A stretch of 64,000 nucleotides of DNA from Coriobacteriia bacterium (GTDB taxonomy: Bacteria; Actinomycetota; Coriobacteriia; Anaerosomatales; Anaerosomataceae): NCBI GenBank assembly GCA_016938135.1, contig JAFGVD010000004.1, positions 1-64,000 on the forward strand, in the 5' to 3' direction. Position numbers and translations under genes: made by a program. The notes beneath the pieces were generated by a model that saw nothing but the letters and a program-made list of their open reading frames with translations, did no database searches and was not told the DNA's origin. Of this stretch, positions 19,943 through 29,566 are shown one piece after another; the stretch's first letter is position 1; each line of letters begins with the position of its first letter.

Positions 19943-20743
19943 TTGAAGTGGCGACTTATCATCGACGGTCCGGTGGACGGCCTGCGTAACATGGCCATCG
20001 ACCGGGCCGTCTTGCACGCTCATGAGACCGGCGAGGCGCCTCCCACGCTGCGCCTGTATCGATGGCGCGTGCCTACGGTCACTCTGGGCAAGTTCCAGAA
20101 GGCCAGCGACGCCGACCTCGAGCTGTGTGAGCGTCTGGGGATCGACGTGGTTCGGCGGCCTACCGGTGGCCGGGGCGTGCTGCACGACGACGAGGTCACC
20201 TATTCGGTGGTCGCGGGTGTGCGGGAGGGTCTGCCGAGGGGCGTGGCGGCCAGCTACCGGGTGCTCTGCGGCGCGCTGGTGGAGGCCTATCATGACCTGG
20301 GCGTCGATGCGGACCTCACGGCTCGCCCCCGGGGTGAGCGTGCAGCGGGGGCCTGCTATCTACACGCTACGAGCGCTGATCTCTCGCTTGGCGCGGCCAA
20401 GCTCTCCGGTAGCGCGCAAGTCTGGCATCGCGATTCGTGTCTACAGCACGGTTCGTTCGTGCGTACGCGTGACATCAGCCGGGAGGCGCGCGTGTTCAGG
20501 CTGGACGAGGCGGGGGAGGAAGCGCTTGCCGCGCGCACGGTGACGTTTGCCGATGTGCTGGCCGTCTCGCCGGATGATGAGACCATCCGCAAGGCTGTCT
20601 CCGGGGCGTTTGAGAGGGTGGTGGGTATCGAGTTTCAGCCGGGTGTTCTCTCGGAAGCAGAAGCTGCGGCTGTAGAGGACGGCATGGCGCAGTTCCGGAT
20701 CGATGGGTCTACGCCTCGTCAGGTGGGGAAAGAGCCTGGGTAG
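19943..20743 (+). CDS. Lipoate-protein ligase A / lipoyltransferase family protein (TTG start)
   Basis: MKWRLIIDGPVDGLRNMAIDRAVL...RRPTGGRGVLHDDEVTYSVV...KLSGSAQ; directly downstream of gcv genes. Confidence 0.88.
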   Translation: MKWRLIIDGPVDGLRNMAIDRAVLHAHETGEAPPTLRLYRWRVPTVTLGKFQKASDADLELCERLGIDVVRRPTGGRGVLHDDEVTYSVVAGVREGLPRGVAASYRVLCGALVEAYHDLGVDADLTARPRGERAAGACYLHATSADLSLGAAKLSGSAQVWHRDSCLQHGSFVRTRDISREARVFRLDEAGEEALAARTVTFADVLAVSPDDETIRKAVSGAFERVVGIEFQPGVLSEAEAAAVEDGMAQFRIDGSTPRQVGKEPG

Positions 20744-20857
20744 GATCAGTTTTCGACCAGTAAGGATAAGGCCGAGGTCGAGGGGTCTTTGTCCGTGCCG
20801 TCTGCTACAATGATGCCGAGCTCGGACAGGCTCGTCACACTGTTTTTTGGAGGGGAA

Positions 20858-21169
20858 ATGGGACCTGATAAGCACGCCTCAGACGATGCTTTGCTGGACC
20901 TTGGAGACAAGACCCCGGACGAACTGCGTGAATTGCTTGATGAGCTTTATGCTGAAGAGCAGCGCACCAGTTATCGTAGGCGTGTCCTTCACGGTAAGAT
21001 CGACATCCTTCGCGCCGAGCTGGTGCGCCGGATGAAGACCCAGCGTGAGGCCGGAGAAGACGTTGTCTCTGCCGGTGACCTGGAACGTCTCATCGACATC
21101 CTGTCAAACGATATGCGCGGTGTTTCGCGGTACGATGTGACCGCTGAAGACAGCAACGACGACGAGTGA
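20858..21169 (+). CDS. Small RsiG-like protein (candidate c-di-GMP-binding anti-sigma-type protein)
   Basis: RBS ggagggg before ATG 20858; ELYAEEQRTSYRRRVLHGKIDILRAELVRRMK contains E-x3-S-x2-R-x3-H-x3-D, one residue from the RsiG signature. Confidence 0.65.
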   Translation: MGPDKHASDDALLDLGDKTPDELRELLDELYAEEQRTSYRRRVLHGKIDILRAELVRRMKTQREAGEDVVSAGDLERLIDILSNDMRGVSRYDVTAEDSNDDE

Positions 21170-21207
21170 CCTGCGTCCCGGATGACCGGGACCGACAAGG
21201 AGGACCC

Positions 21208-21468
21208 GTGACAACGATTGCCGACAAGATCCAGTCGTTCCTTGACGACCTGGCCATTGACGCCGTTGAAGAGCGAGTAGTGGAGTACGTGATACGAGAG
21301 GTCCACAACGGACGTAAGCTTGCTGAGGCACTGAGCGACCCGTACGTGCGTAACCGCCTTAGCGAAGAGAAGCTCGCACACGTACTCGAGAACCCTGAGA
21401 TAGCCACCGCGCTTGAATCGCAGATCGCACAGTCATTCAAGAAGAAGGAGTTCGGCTTCCTCGACTGA
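21208..21468 (+). CDS. Conserved hypothetical protein (86 aa, GTG start)
   Basis: RBS aaggagg 5 nt before GTG at 21208; VTTIADKIQSFLDDLAIDAVEERVVEYVIREVHNGRKLAEAL. Confidence 0.7.
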   Translation: MTTIADKIQSFLDDLAIDAVEERVVEYVIREVHNGRKLAEALSDPYVRNRLSEEKLAHVLENPEIATALESQIAQSFKKKEFGFLD

Positions 21469-21502
21469 GGCCAGGCGATCCCTACCAGCAGGGATGGTGA
21501 GC

Positions 21503-21949
21503 ATGGAGACCTGTCCGTCATGTGAGACACAGCTACCCGAGGGCGCAAAGACATGCCCCGCTTGTGGCTTGCGCGTCGAAGGCTCCACCGCGTCGTTTGC
21601 GCCCGTCAAAGTGGAGGAGCAAGCGCCGCCGGTTGCAGCAGAGCCTTCGGAAGTACCTGTTCTGGTCGTTCATAAGGGTGCGGAGACAGGGGAGCGTTTC
21701 TACCTGGAGGATGGTGCATACACCGTAGGACGCGATCCGGGCAGCGATATCTTCCTGAACGATGTCACCGTCTCGCGAAACCATGCGCGGATCGATGTGA
21801 TCGGTGGCAACGTCACGGTATCGGACGCTGGTTCGCTCAACGGAACGTACGTCAACGACGTGCTTGTTGACTCGGCGCACCTGCTCAGCGGCGATGCCCT
21901 ACAGGTGGGTCGCTTCAAGATGGTGTTCCTCTCGGGAGGTGGCGCCTGA
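21503..21949 (+). CDS. Zinc-ribbon plus FHA domain protein (GarA/Rv1827-like context); start could be 21494
   Basis: CPSCETQLPEGAKTCPACG zinc ribbon; YTVGRDPGSDIFLNDVTVSRNHARI...SLNGTYVND FHA core. Confidence 0.88.
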   Translation: METCPSCETQLPEGAKTCPACGLRVEGSTASFAPVKVEEQAPPVAAEPSEVPVLVVHKGAETGERFYLEDGAYTVGRDPGSDIFLNDVTVSRNHARIDVIGGNVTVSDAGSLNGTYVNDVLVDSAHLLSGDALQVGRFKMVFLSGGGA

Positions 21950-22656
21950 TGAATCCTGCCCGTGAGTACATGACGATCGGTGAGGTAGTCGAGCACCTTC
22001 AAGAGACGTTCTCTGACCTCTCTATCTCCAAAGTCCGCTTCCTTGAGGAAGAGGGCCTTGTATCTCCGGATCGTACAGCCGGGGGTTACAGGAAGTTCAG
22101 CCAGGCCGATCTCCAAAGACTCGAACTCGTCCTTAAGCTGCAGAAGGACAACTTCATGCCGCTTGCGGTGATTCGCGAGAAGCTTGCGGAGTACGATCAG
22201 GGGCGTGTGCCTGCAGAGCTGGAGCCCGTCATCGCTCACACTGAGACGATGATGCTGCCCCTGGAGGACGCGCAGACGGTCCCCGTCAGCAAGGCGGCAG
22301 AGAGCCTCGGGTTGACCGAGGTCTTCGTGCGCGAGCTGGCCGAGTTCGGTCTAATCGAGCTGGTGGATGGCGATCACGGCAAGGAGATCCCCGCGGGAGA
22401 CGTGGGTATCGCTCACGCTTGCTGGGACCTGCGCCGATTCGGCGTCGAGCCGCGCCACCTACGGATCTACGAGACCTTCGCCGAGCGCGAAGCGTCGTTC
22501 TTCTCCCAGATACTGATGCCTACGTTCCGGCACCGGACGCCGGAGGCTCGCCAGAAGCTCGTCGAGACCCTTGGTGAGCTCACCAGACTGACGGGAGAGC
22601 TCAAGAAGCATATGCTGCACCGTGCAATTTCCCGCGTGTTCGAGGACGTCGTATAA
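21949..22656 (+). CDS. MerR-family regulator, FtsR-like
   Basis: TIGEVVEHLQETFSDLSISKVRFLEEEGLVSPDRTAGGYRKFSQADLQRLE; immediately follows FHA gene as in the actinobacterial garA-ftsR pair. Confidence 0.85.
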   Translation: MNPAREYMTIGEVVEHLQETFSDLSISKVRFLEEEGLVSPDRTAGGYRKFSQADLQRLELVLKLQKDNFMPLAVIREKLAEYDQGRVPAELEPVIAHTETMMLPLEDAQTVPVSKAAESLGLTEVFVRELAEFGLIELVDGDHGKEIPAGDVGIAHACWDLRRFGVEPRHLRIYETFAEREASFFSQILMPTFRHRTPEARQKLVETLGELTRLTGELKKHMLHRAISRVFEDVV

Positions 22657-22661
22657 GAGTC

Positions 22662-23093
22662 ATGTCCGAGGCAACCGAACTGCCTTCAAGTGATCTGCCG
22701 GTCTCGGCCCAGGTGGCGGCGACCTCGTTCGTTCACCCCAGTGAGCGTGTTGCTGCACAGATCCTCGACTTCTATCGGATCAACTGGGAGTACGAGCCTA
22801 CCCGTTTCCCCATCGAATGGGACGGAGACGGCAATGTTATCGCATGGTTCACGCCTGACTTCTATCTCACGGATTTCGAGCTGTACATCGAACTCACGAC
22901 GATGAGTCAGAAGTTGGTCACCAAGAAGAACCGCAAGGTGAGGCGGCTCAAGGAGCTCTATCCGGACGTGAATATCAAGATCTTCTACCAGAAAGATTTC
23001 AGGAAGCTGCTGTTCAAGTTCGGCATTCCGGTAGAGAAGCGTCCTCATAGCGAGGGTGGGGGACTGTCTGCTCGAGAGGTGGACAAGCCATGA
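22662..23093 (+). CDS. Small protein with PD-(D/E)XK-nuclease-like core
   Basis: FTPDFYLTDFELYIELTTMSQKLVTKKNRKVRRLKELYPDVNIKIFYQKDFRKLL: PD...E-x-T plus basic helix. Confidence 0.6.
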   Translation: MSEATELPSSDLPVSAQVAATSFVHPSERVAAQILDFYRINWEYEPTRFPIEWDGDGNVIAWFTPDFYLTDFELYIELTTMSQKLVTKKNRKVRRLKELYPDVNIKIFYQKDFRKLLFKFGIPVEKRPHSEGGGLSAREVDKP

Positions 23094-23641
23094 GAGGGCG
23101 TACGGCCGTGCTGGCGGATCCGCTGCTGGACAGGATGCTCTTCTCGCCCGACCAGATACTCGACAGGGTTGAGGAGGTGGGTGCTGCCATCACCCGGGAC
23201 TACGATGGTCGTGACCTTGTGCTGTTGACCGTGCTGAGAGGCGGGATATTCTTCCTGGCTGATCTGGCTCGACACATCGATCTTCCCCTGACCATGGACT
23301 TCATGGCGGTCTCGTCGTATGCCGGAGGCGGCGCCGCTGTGCGGATCACCAAAGACCTCGACGATGCTATCGAGGGGCGGCATGTCTTGGTGGTCGAGGA
23401 CATCATCGACACGGGACTGACGCTCAACTATCTGCTGAACGTCCTGCGTCAGAGGCGTCCGGCATCTCTGGAGGTGTGCACCCTGCTCGACAAAGATGCT
23501 CGGCGCATCGCCGATCTACAGGTCGCGTACCGGGGTTTTCGTATCCCGGATCGGTTTGTGGTCGGCTATGGGCTTGACCTTGGTGGTCGCTTCAGGGGAA
23601 TGCCGTTCATCGCCACACTGAGAGACGAGGTGATGGGCTGA
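23090..23641 (+). CDS. hpt: Hypoxanthine phosphoribosyltransferase
   Basis: LVVEDIIDTGLTLNYLL PRPP loop, DLVLLTVLRGGIFFLADLAR, GYGLDLGGRFRGMPFIA. Confidence 0.94.
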   Translation: MRGRTAVLADPLLDRMLFSPDQILDRVEEVGAAITRDYDGRDLVLLTVLRGGIFFLADLARHIDLPLTMDFMAVSSYAGGGAAVRITKDLDDAIEGRHVLVVEDIIDTGLTLNYLLNVLRQRRPASLEVCTLLDKDARRIADLQVAYRGFRIPDRFVVGYGLDLGGRFRGMPFIATLRDEVMG

Positions 23642-24627
23642 TGCTCGCCCGCATAGTCCGCGCCTTCGTGATCCTGGCTTTCATCCTCATCTTGGGCACC
23701 GTTGGCTATACAGCCATCGAGGGCTGGTCGACCCTGGACTCTCTGTACATGACCGTAATCACCATCGCGACGGTCGGTTTCGCCGAGATCGCCCCGCTCA
23801 GCGCCGGAGGCAAGCTGTTTACCATCGTATTGATATTCCTGGGCGTTGCGGGTTTGGCGTATTCCGTCGGCGCCATCATCGATTTCATGGTCGAAGGACA
23901 TCTTCGCGGCCTTCTGGAGGGACGTCGTATGAACAGGCGCATCAGCGAGCTCAAGGACCACTACATAGTCGTGGGCATCGGTCGTGTCGGTTCAGTGGTC
24001 GCACGTACGCTGGCCTCTGAAGGAGTCGAGTTCCTCGTTCTCGACGTGTGCGAGGAGTGCAAGACCATGGCCGAGGAGGCCGGATGGCTCTATATCCAGG
24101 GAGATGCCACAGACGAGGATGTCTTGCGCCAGGCGGGCGTCATGCGCGCAAAAGGACTTGTGACTGCGCTTGATACGGACGCCGACAACCTGTTCGTATC
24201 GCTCTCGGCACGCACCCTGAATCCCGCACTGTTCATCGTCGCCCGCACATCGCAAGTCGCGTCAGAGGCCAAGCTCCTTCGTTCCGGTGCTGATCGCGTA
24301 CTCACCCCCAACGTAATCGGCGGCAGGCGTATGGCATCGATGGTGCTACATCCGGTCGTCTCGGATTATCTGGATGTTGTCACGCATGGAGACCAGGTGG
24401 AGTACACGCTGGAGTCGATGAAGGTCGACCATGGCTCCGTGCTTGCAGGTCGTTCCATCCGCGACGCGAAGATCCGGGATGAGACCGGTGCCTACATCCT
24501 CGCGGTCGACGGGGTCGAGGGCGGGATGAACACGAACCCCTCGCCGGACACGATACTCGCACCCGGCGACCAGCTGGTGGTGCTGGGCACTCAAGCTCAA
24601 CTGGACAAGCTCACGAAGCTTCTCTAG
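23641..24627 (+). CDS. Potassium channel with RCK (TrkA-N/TrkA-C) domains
   Basis: Two TM segments with [12 protein letters not shown] selectivity-filter-like loop, [16 protein letters not shown] Rossmann fold, C-terminal TrkA-C. Confidence 0.9.
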   Translation: MLARIVRAFVILAFILILGTVGYTAIEGWSTLDSLYMTVITIATVGFAEIAPLSAGGKLFTIVLIFLGVAGLAYSVGAIIDFMVEGHLRGLLEGRRMNRRISELKDHYIVVGIGRVGSVVARTLASEGVEFLVLDVCEECKTMAEEAGWLYIQGDATDEDVLRQAGVMRAKGLVTALDTDADNLFVSLSARTLNPALFIVARTSQVASEAKLLRSGADRVLTPNVIGGRRMASMVLHPVVSDYLDVVTHGDQVEYTLESMKVDHGSVLAGRSIRDAKIRDETGAYILAVDGVEGGMNTNPSPDTILAPGDQLVVLGTQAQLDKLTKLL

Positions 24628-24628
24628 C

Positions 24629-24648
24629 GGCGCTGGCTCAACAGCGCC
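24629..24648 (+). terminator. GC hairpin after potassium channel gene
   Basis: GGCGCTG-GCTCAA-CAGCGCC perfect 7-bp stem 2 nt after the TAG stop; no clear T-tract. Confidence 0.4.
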
Positions 24649-24694
24649 ACACGATGTAGTCTTAGCAGGGTTTCGCCGACACAAGGAGGCAGCG

Positions 24695-25210
24695 TTGGAT
24701 CTGGAGCAGTATATACGTGACATCCCCGATTTCCCCAAAGAGGGGATCGTGTTCAAAGACATCACCCCGTTGCTGGCAAGTCCGGACGGGTTTCGTCGTG
24801 CCATAGACACCATCGCCGATGAGTTCGCAGACGCGGGCATCACCAAGGTTCTAGGTGCCGAGGCGCGCGGCTTCATCTTCGGCGGTGCGCTGGCATATCG
24901 CCTGGGTGCCGGGTTCGTCCCTGCACGCAAGCCCGGAAAGCTCCCGGGGAAGACGACGAGCGCCGAGTACGCACTTGAGTACGGGACCGATTCCCTGGAG
25001 ATCCATGAGGATGCCATGGGTCCCAGCGACAGGGTGCTTATCGTAGACGACGTGCTCGCCACCGGCGGGACGGCGGCTGCCAAGGCCAGCCTTGTAAGCT
25101 CCTCAGGAGCCGAGACGATGGGCTTCGCCTTCCTCATCGAGCTGGATTTTCTGTCTGGCCGGGAGAAGCTGGGTGATCGCAAGATCGTGTCTTTGATACA
25201 CGTGGTCTAG
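24695..25210 (+). CDS. apt: Adenine phosphoribosyltransferase (TTG start)
   Basis: [57 protein letters not shown]. Confidence 0.95.
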   Translation: MDLEQYIRDIPDFPKEGIVFKDITPLLASPDGFRRAIDTIADEFADAGITKVLGAEARGFIFGGALAYRLGAGFVPARKPGKLPGKTTSAEYALEYGTDSLEIHEDAMGPSDRVLIVDDVLATGGTAAAKASLVSSSGAETMGFAFLIELDFLSGREKLGDRKIVSLIHVV

Positions 25211-25261
25211 GTATCCACAGACAGTCACGAGCGGCCGTTGGAGAGACTCTCTGGCGGCCGC

Positions 25262-26353
25262 TTAGCCGTTGTCGTTGGGTATGACGACCTCTGCCTGAAC
25301 CGTGGAGACACCGGAGAAGCCCAGGGCCGCAGCGGCAGCCTTTGAGAGGTCAAGGTCCCGACCGGCGATGAACGGACCGCGATCGTTGACCACAACGATG
25401 ATCCGCTTCTCTCCACGCGTCAGCGCGAGCACCGTGCCGAATGGGAGCGTGCGGGACGCGCAGGTGAAGTCGTCCTCGTTGAATATCTGTCCGGAAGCGG
25501 TCGGTCGCCCGTCGAACTCGTTGCCGTACCACGAGCATACGGCTGAGAAGGCCGTCCCCGTTGTCCGGTACGTCCTTGGCATGTAGGCCGAGCAGATGAA
25601 TATCCGGTCCGGCAACACAAGGGCCTCAGCTCTTGCGATGCTTGAGCCGTTGGGCACGGAGCTGTTCTTCCAGCGCTCATGTGTCTCGGCATCTTGTTTG
25701 CGCGCCGAGAGCAGCGCTTGTTGTGCCTCCTCGGTCAGCTCGGCGATGAGTCTCTCTTGCTCGGCCAGCATCTGGTCGAGCGCCGTGAGCCGTGACTGCT
25801 GGGCGCCTCGCAGCTCGATGTCCTGCGCCTTCAGGTCGTCCAGAGCGGCAGCCTGATAGCGGGCGTCTGCTGCCGCCAGATTAAGGTCCGCCACTACACG
25901 GCTGTCCTCCTCGGCGATCCTGGAAAGCAGGGAGGCCCGAGCGAACAGGTCGCCTATGGATTCCGCCGAGAACAGAAGGCTGAACGGGTCGACGCTGCCG
26001 CGTTTGTAGACCACGACGATTCGTGCCTCGTAGTTCGCCTGTGCTTCGGCCAAGCGTTCCTCGGCAACATCCAGTTCCTCCCGCTGCGTTCTGATGCGAT
26101 CGCCGGTGACTGCAAGGCGTTCGACCAGCGCAGCGTTCTCGGCCCTCAGTGCCGACGCCTCGGTCTCAATCTCCAGGACGCGAGTAGCTGCGGCATCAAG
26201 TTCGTCATTGATGCCCGCGAGAGCGGCGGTGTCGCCGGCAAACGGGATGTCTACGGATGTCCCGGGCTCGGCGGCCGCGTTGCTTGCGGGTAGGCATGCC
26301 ATCACCAGCGTGGCTGCGACGAGCATCCCTATGAGACGGTTCCCTGCGCGCAT
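25262..26353 (-). CDS. Secreted coiled-coil plus RlpA-like double-psi beta-barrel protein
   Basis: Signal peptide, PcsB-like coiled coil, then CSWYGNEFDGRPTASGQIFNEDDFTCASRTLPFGTVLALTRGEKRIIVVVNDRGPFIAGRDLDLSKAAAAALG. Confidence 0.88.
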   Translation of the reverse strand: MRAGNRLIGMLVAATLVMACLPASNAAAEPGTSVDIPFAGDTAALAGINDELDAAATRVLEIETEASALRAENAALVERLAVTGDRIRTQREELDVAEERLAEAQANYEARIVVVYKRGSVDPFSLLFSAESIGDLFARASLLSRIAEEDSRVVADLNLAAADARYQAAALDDLKAQDIELRGAQQSRLTALDQMLAEQERLIAELTEEAQQALLSARKQDAETHERWKNSSVPNGSSIARAEALVLPDRIFICSAYMPRTYRTTGTAFSAVCSWYGNEFDGRPTASGQIFNEDDFTCASRTLPFGTVLALTRGEKRIIVVVNDRGPFIAGRDLDLSKAAAAALGFSGVSTVQAEVVIPNDNG

Positions 26354-26567
26354 ACCCTACGTCTCCGCCCTGCGCGTGAGTCCACGTTAACCGCGCATCG
26401 TGCGCGCGCGACTCACATACTCTACCAGAACAGCCGATACAAGCCAGTGGAGGGGTGTGCCGGCTGAGGGGGCCGCGTGTGCTATAGTGTGGATGAGCTC
26501 CGCACTTCACAGTGCGACCCATTGACGGCCTCTCGAAGCAGCATTCAGACGTAGCTGGAGGTACCGC

Positions 26568-27689
26568 GTGCGGCAGAGCGTTTTGCAAAGTGGTCGGAAG
26601 ACAGCGATCACGTTCGTTCTCATTCTCGCATTGAGCGCATCCGCGCCCGCTTTTGGCGCGCCCACTAACGCCGAGATCGAGGCCAAGCAGGCCGAGGCAG
26701 AGGCGGCGCAGGCGGCGCGCGACACGATGGCCGCTGAGCTTGAAGTGCGGATCGAGGAGTATAACGCCATCACTGAGGCGCTTGAGCAGACGCGCGCCCA
26801 GATCAAAGAGACCCAGGCCGACCTCGAACTTGCGAGCCTCGAGCTCGAAGAGAGCCAGCTTCGTCTGGCCGAGCGCGCCAACAACATCTATCGCGACGGC
26901 GGGACCGGCATGCTGGAAGTCCTTCTCGGTACCGATTCGTTCGAGGACTTCGTCAGCCGTATCGACCTGCTGAGCCGCATCAACCGGAGTGATGCGCAGA
27001 TCGTAGCCAACGTGAAGGAAGCCAAGGCCCAGGTAGAGGCACTCGAACGCTCGCTTGAGACACGTGAAGCCGAACAGATATCGTTGCGCCAGGACGCGGA
27101 GCAACGTGCGAAGACCATCGAGGCTGACGTCGAGAAGCAGGAGCAGTACATAGCTTCGCTCAGCGCCGAGGTGAAAGAGCTCATAGCTGAAGAAGAGGAG
27201 CGTCAGGCCAAGCTTGCAGCTGAACGTGCCGCGGCTTTGGCTAAGAGCACTGCAAGCAACAGCGGCTCCAGTGGCCGTGCGGCCACCGACCCGGACTCTT
27301 TGGGTGTGGGTCGTTCGGATGTGGTCGCTATTGCGATGCAGTACCTTGGAGTGCCGTATGTGTGGGGCGGCAGTTCCCCCAGCGGTTTCGACTGCTCGGG
27401 GCTGTCCGTCTATGTATACAACCAGGTCGGCGTGTCGTTGCCGCGAACCAGCTACAGTCAGTACAAGGTCGGTCAGCACATCGATGCTGACAGACTCGAT
27501 CTTCTGGCGCCGGGGGACCTGGTCTTCTTCGGTACGGACGGCGACCCGTCACGTGTCCATCACGTAGGCATCTACGTCGGTAGCGGCAACTTCATCCACG
27601 CGCCGCAGACCGGCGATGTCGTGAAGATATCCTCGCTGACGGAGCGTATCGCCAGTCGCGGCGACTACGTGGGTGCCTCGCGTTTCTGA
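26568..27689 (+). CDS. NlpC/P60 family peptidoglycan hydrolase with coiled-coil domain (GTG start)
   Basis: Signal peptide, PcsB-like coiled coil, VPYVWGGSSPSGFDCSGLSVYVYNQVGVSLPRTS...GDLVFFGTDGDPSRVHHVGIYVGSGNFIHAP. Confidence 0.92.
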   Translation: MRQSVLQSGRKTAITFVLILALSASAPAFGAPTNAEIEAKQAEAEAAQAARDTMAAELEVRIEEYNAITEALEQTRAQIKETQADLELASLELEESQLRLAERANNIYRDGGTGMLEVLLGTDSFEDFVSRIDLLSRINRSDAQIVANVKEAKAQVEALERSLETREAEQISLRQDAEQRAKTIEADVEKQEQYIASLSAEVKELIAEEEERQAKLAAERAAALAKSTASNSGSSGRAATDPDSLGVGRSDVVAIAMQYLGVPYVWGGSSPSGFDCSGLSVYVYNQVGVSLPRTSYSQYKVGQHIDADRLDLLAPGDLVFFGTDGDPSRVHHVGIYVGSGNFIHAPQTGDVVKISSLTERIASRGDYVGASRF

Positions 27690-27808
27690 CGTCCTCTCTG
27701 CGCGGCATCGGCCACCCTCTGACCGCCCGAGCGTGCGCCCTGCTGTGATATGATTCGCCCAATCCGCACGACGCTGTGGAGTGTACCCGTACCCTGTGGA
27801 GGTGCCGC

Positions 27809-29566
27809 TTGTCGCGTACCCTGATGTCAGGCAACGAGGCTGTCGCGCGTGGAGCGTGGGAAGCCGGCGTGGTAGTGGGAGTCGGTTATCCCGGCACCCC
27901 GTCTACCGAGGTCTTAGAGAACCTCGTGGGCTACGAAGGTGTGAACTGTCAGTGGGCTCCCAATGAGAAGGTCGCCGCAGAGGTGGCTGCCGGCGTGAGC
28001 GTTGCGGGCGCGCGAGTGCTCGTGACGATGAAGCACGTCGGCCTCAATGTGGCTGCAGACCCGCTCTTCACCCAGGCGTATGCGGGTGTTGGCGGCGGCT
28101 TGGTCTACCTTGTGGCCGACGACCCTTCGATGCATTCATCACAAAACGAGCAGGATACGCGCAATTACGCGGCTGCTGCGAAGGTGCCGATCTTGGAGCC
28201 GTCCGACAGCGCCGAGGCCCTCGAATTCGTGAAGCGCGCGTTCGAGATATCGGAACACTATGACGTACCGGTGATCGTCCGTACGACCACCCGCATCTCG
28301 CACTCCAAGAGCATGGTCGAGGTGGGGGAGCGCGAAGAACGCGACATACCGGAGTATCACAAGGATGCCGGGCGTTTTGTGATGATGCCTGCCAACGCAC
28401 GTGTCCGTAGGGTCGACCTGGCCCGGCGCCTGAATGAGCTGGAGACATGTGTTGAGTCGTGTCCAGAGAACCGCGTCGAGATGCGCGGTACAGAGCTGGG
28501 CGTCATCACCTCTGGCGTCGCTTACCAATACGTCCGAGAAGCCCTGCCCGATGTTTCGGTGCTGAAGCTGGGCATGACCTTCCCGTTCCCTGAGGCACTT
28601 GTGGGCGAGTTCGCTGCAAAGGTGGAGCGCCTTGCGGTGGTTGAAGAGCTCGACCCGTACCTCATGCTGAGGGTCAAGGCACTCGGGATCGAGGTCATGG
28701 AGACCGGACTTCCTCAGATAGGCGAGTATTCTCCGGGTCTGGTCGCAGCCGCCTTCGGTGCTCCTGAGCCGGAGCTGCGTGAGCCCATCACGGATCTTCC
28801 TCCGCGGCCGCCGTTGATGTGCCCGGGGTGTCCGCACCGCGGCGTGTTCTATGCGCTGCACCGGTTGAAGGCTGTCGTCACCGGTGATATCGGCTGCTAT
28901 ACGCTTGGCGCGCTGCCGCCCCTGCAGGCGGTGGACACCTGCATCTGCATGGGCGCAAGCATGGGCATGGCTCACGGCATGGAGCTTATCGGCTCAGCCG
29001 AGAAGCCCGTGGTGGCAGTGATCGGCGATTCGACGTTCGCGCACAGCGGACTGACGGGTCTGCTCAACATGGTCTACAACGGCAGCAAGGGCACTGTCAT
29101 GATCTTGGACAATCGCACCACTGCGATGACCGGTCATCAAGGCAATCCGGTCTCAGGCGTGACTCTTGCGGGTGATCCTGCACCTGCAGTCGACCTTGAG
29201 GCTCTTGTTCGCGCCATGGGAGTGTCTTCGGTGCGTATGGTGAACCCTCACGATCCCGGTGAGGTCTACCATGTGCTCAAAGAGGAGGTAGCGGCGGAGC
29301 ATCTCAGCGTCATCGTCGCAAAGGCGCCATGTGCGCTTCTCGTCCGAGAAAAGGCCGACCCGTTCGCCGTTGATGAGGATGCGTGCGTCAAGTGCGGACG
29401 TTGCATCAACCTGGGATGTCCTGCGATATCCAAGGACCCTCAAACCTCCAGAGCAGTCATCGACGCCACGATCTGCGTTGGTTGCGGTCTGTGCGTGAAG
29501 GTCTGCAAGTCCGACGCGATCGTGCCCAGCGGAGCAGCGTGTGATATCGGAGGGAGATGGTCATGA
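27809..29566 (+). CDS. iorA: Indolepyruvate:ferredoxin oxidoreductase alpha subunit (TTG start)
   Basis: LMSGNEAVARGAWEAGVVVGVGYPGTPSTEVLE; CPGCPHRGVFYAL; GDIGCYTLG; two 4Fe-4S motifs CVKCGRCINLGCP and CVGCGLCVKVC. Confidence 0.93.
   Translation: MSRTLMSGNEAVARGAWEAGVVVGVGYPGTPSTEVLENLVGYEGVNCQWAPNEKVAAEVAAGVSVAGARVLVTMKHVGLNVAADPLFTQAYAGVGGGLVYLVADDPSMHSSQNEQDTRNYAAAAKVPILEPSDSAEALEFVKRAFEISEHYDVPVIVRTTTRISHSKSMVEVGEREERDIPEYHKDAGRFVMMPANARVRRVDLARRLNELETCVESCPENRVEMRGTELGVITSGVAYQYVREALPDVSVLKLGMTFPFPEALVGEFAAKVERLAVVEELDPYLMLRVKALGIEVMETGLPQIGEYSPGLVAAAFGAPEPELREPITDLPPRPPLMCPGCPHRGVFYALHRLKAVVTGDIGCYTLGALPPLQAVDTCICMGASMGMAHGMELIGSAEKPVVAVIGDSTFAHSGLTGLLNMVYNGSKGTVMILDNRTTAMTGHQGNPVSGVTLAGDPAPAVDLEALVRAMGVSSVRMVNPHDPGEVYHVLKEEVAAEHLSVIVAKAPCALLVREKADPFAVDEDACVKCGRCINLGCPAISKDPQTSRAVIDATICVGCGLCVKVCKSDAIVPSGAACDIGGRWS

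Noticed and set aside
26205-27479. 424-aa minus-strand ORF over the NlpC/P60 gene
   Set aside because: Antisense frame overlapping two well-supported genes.
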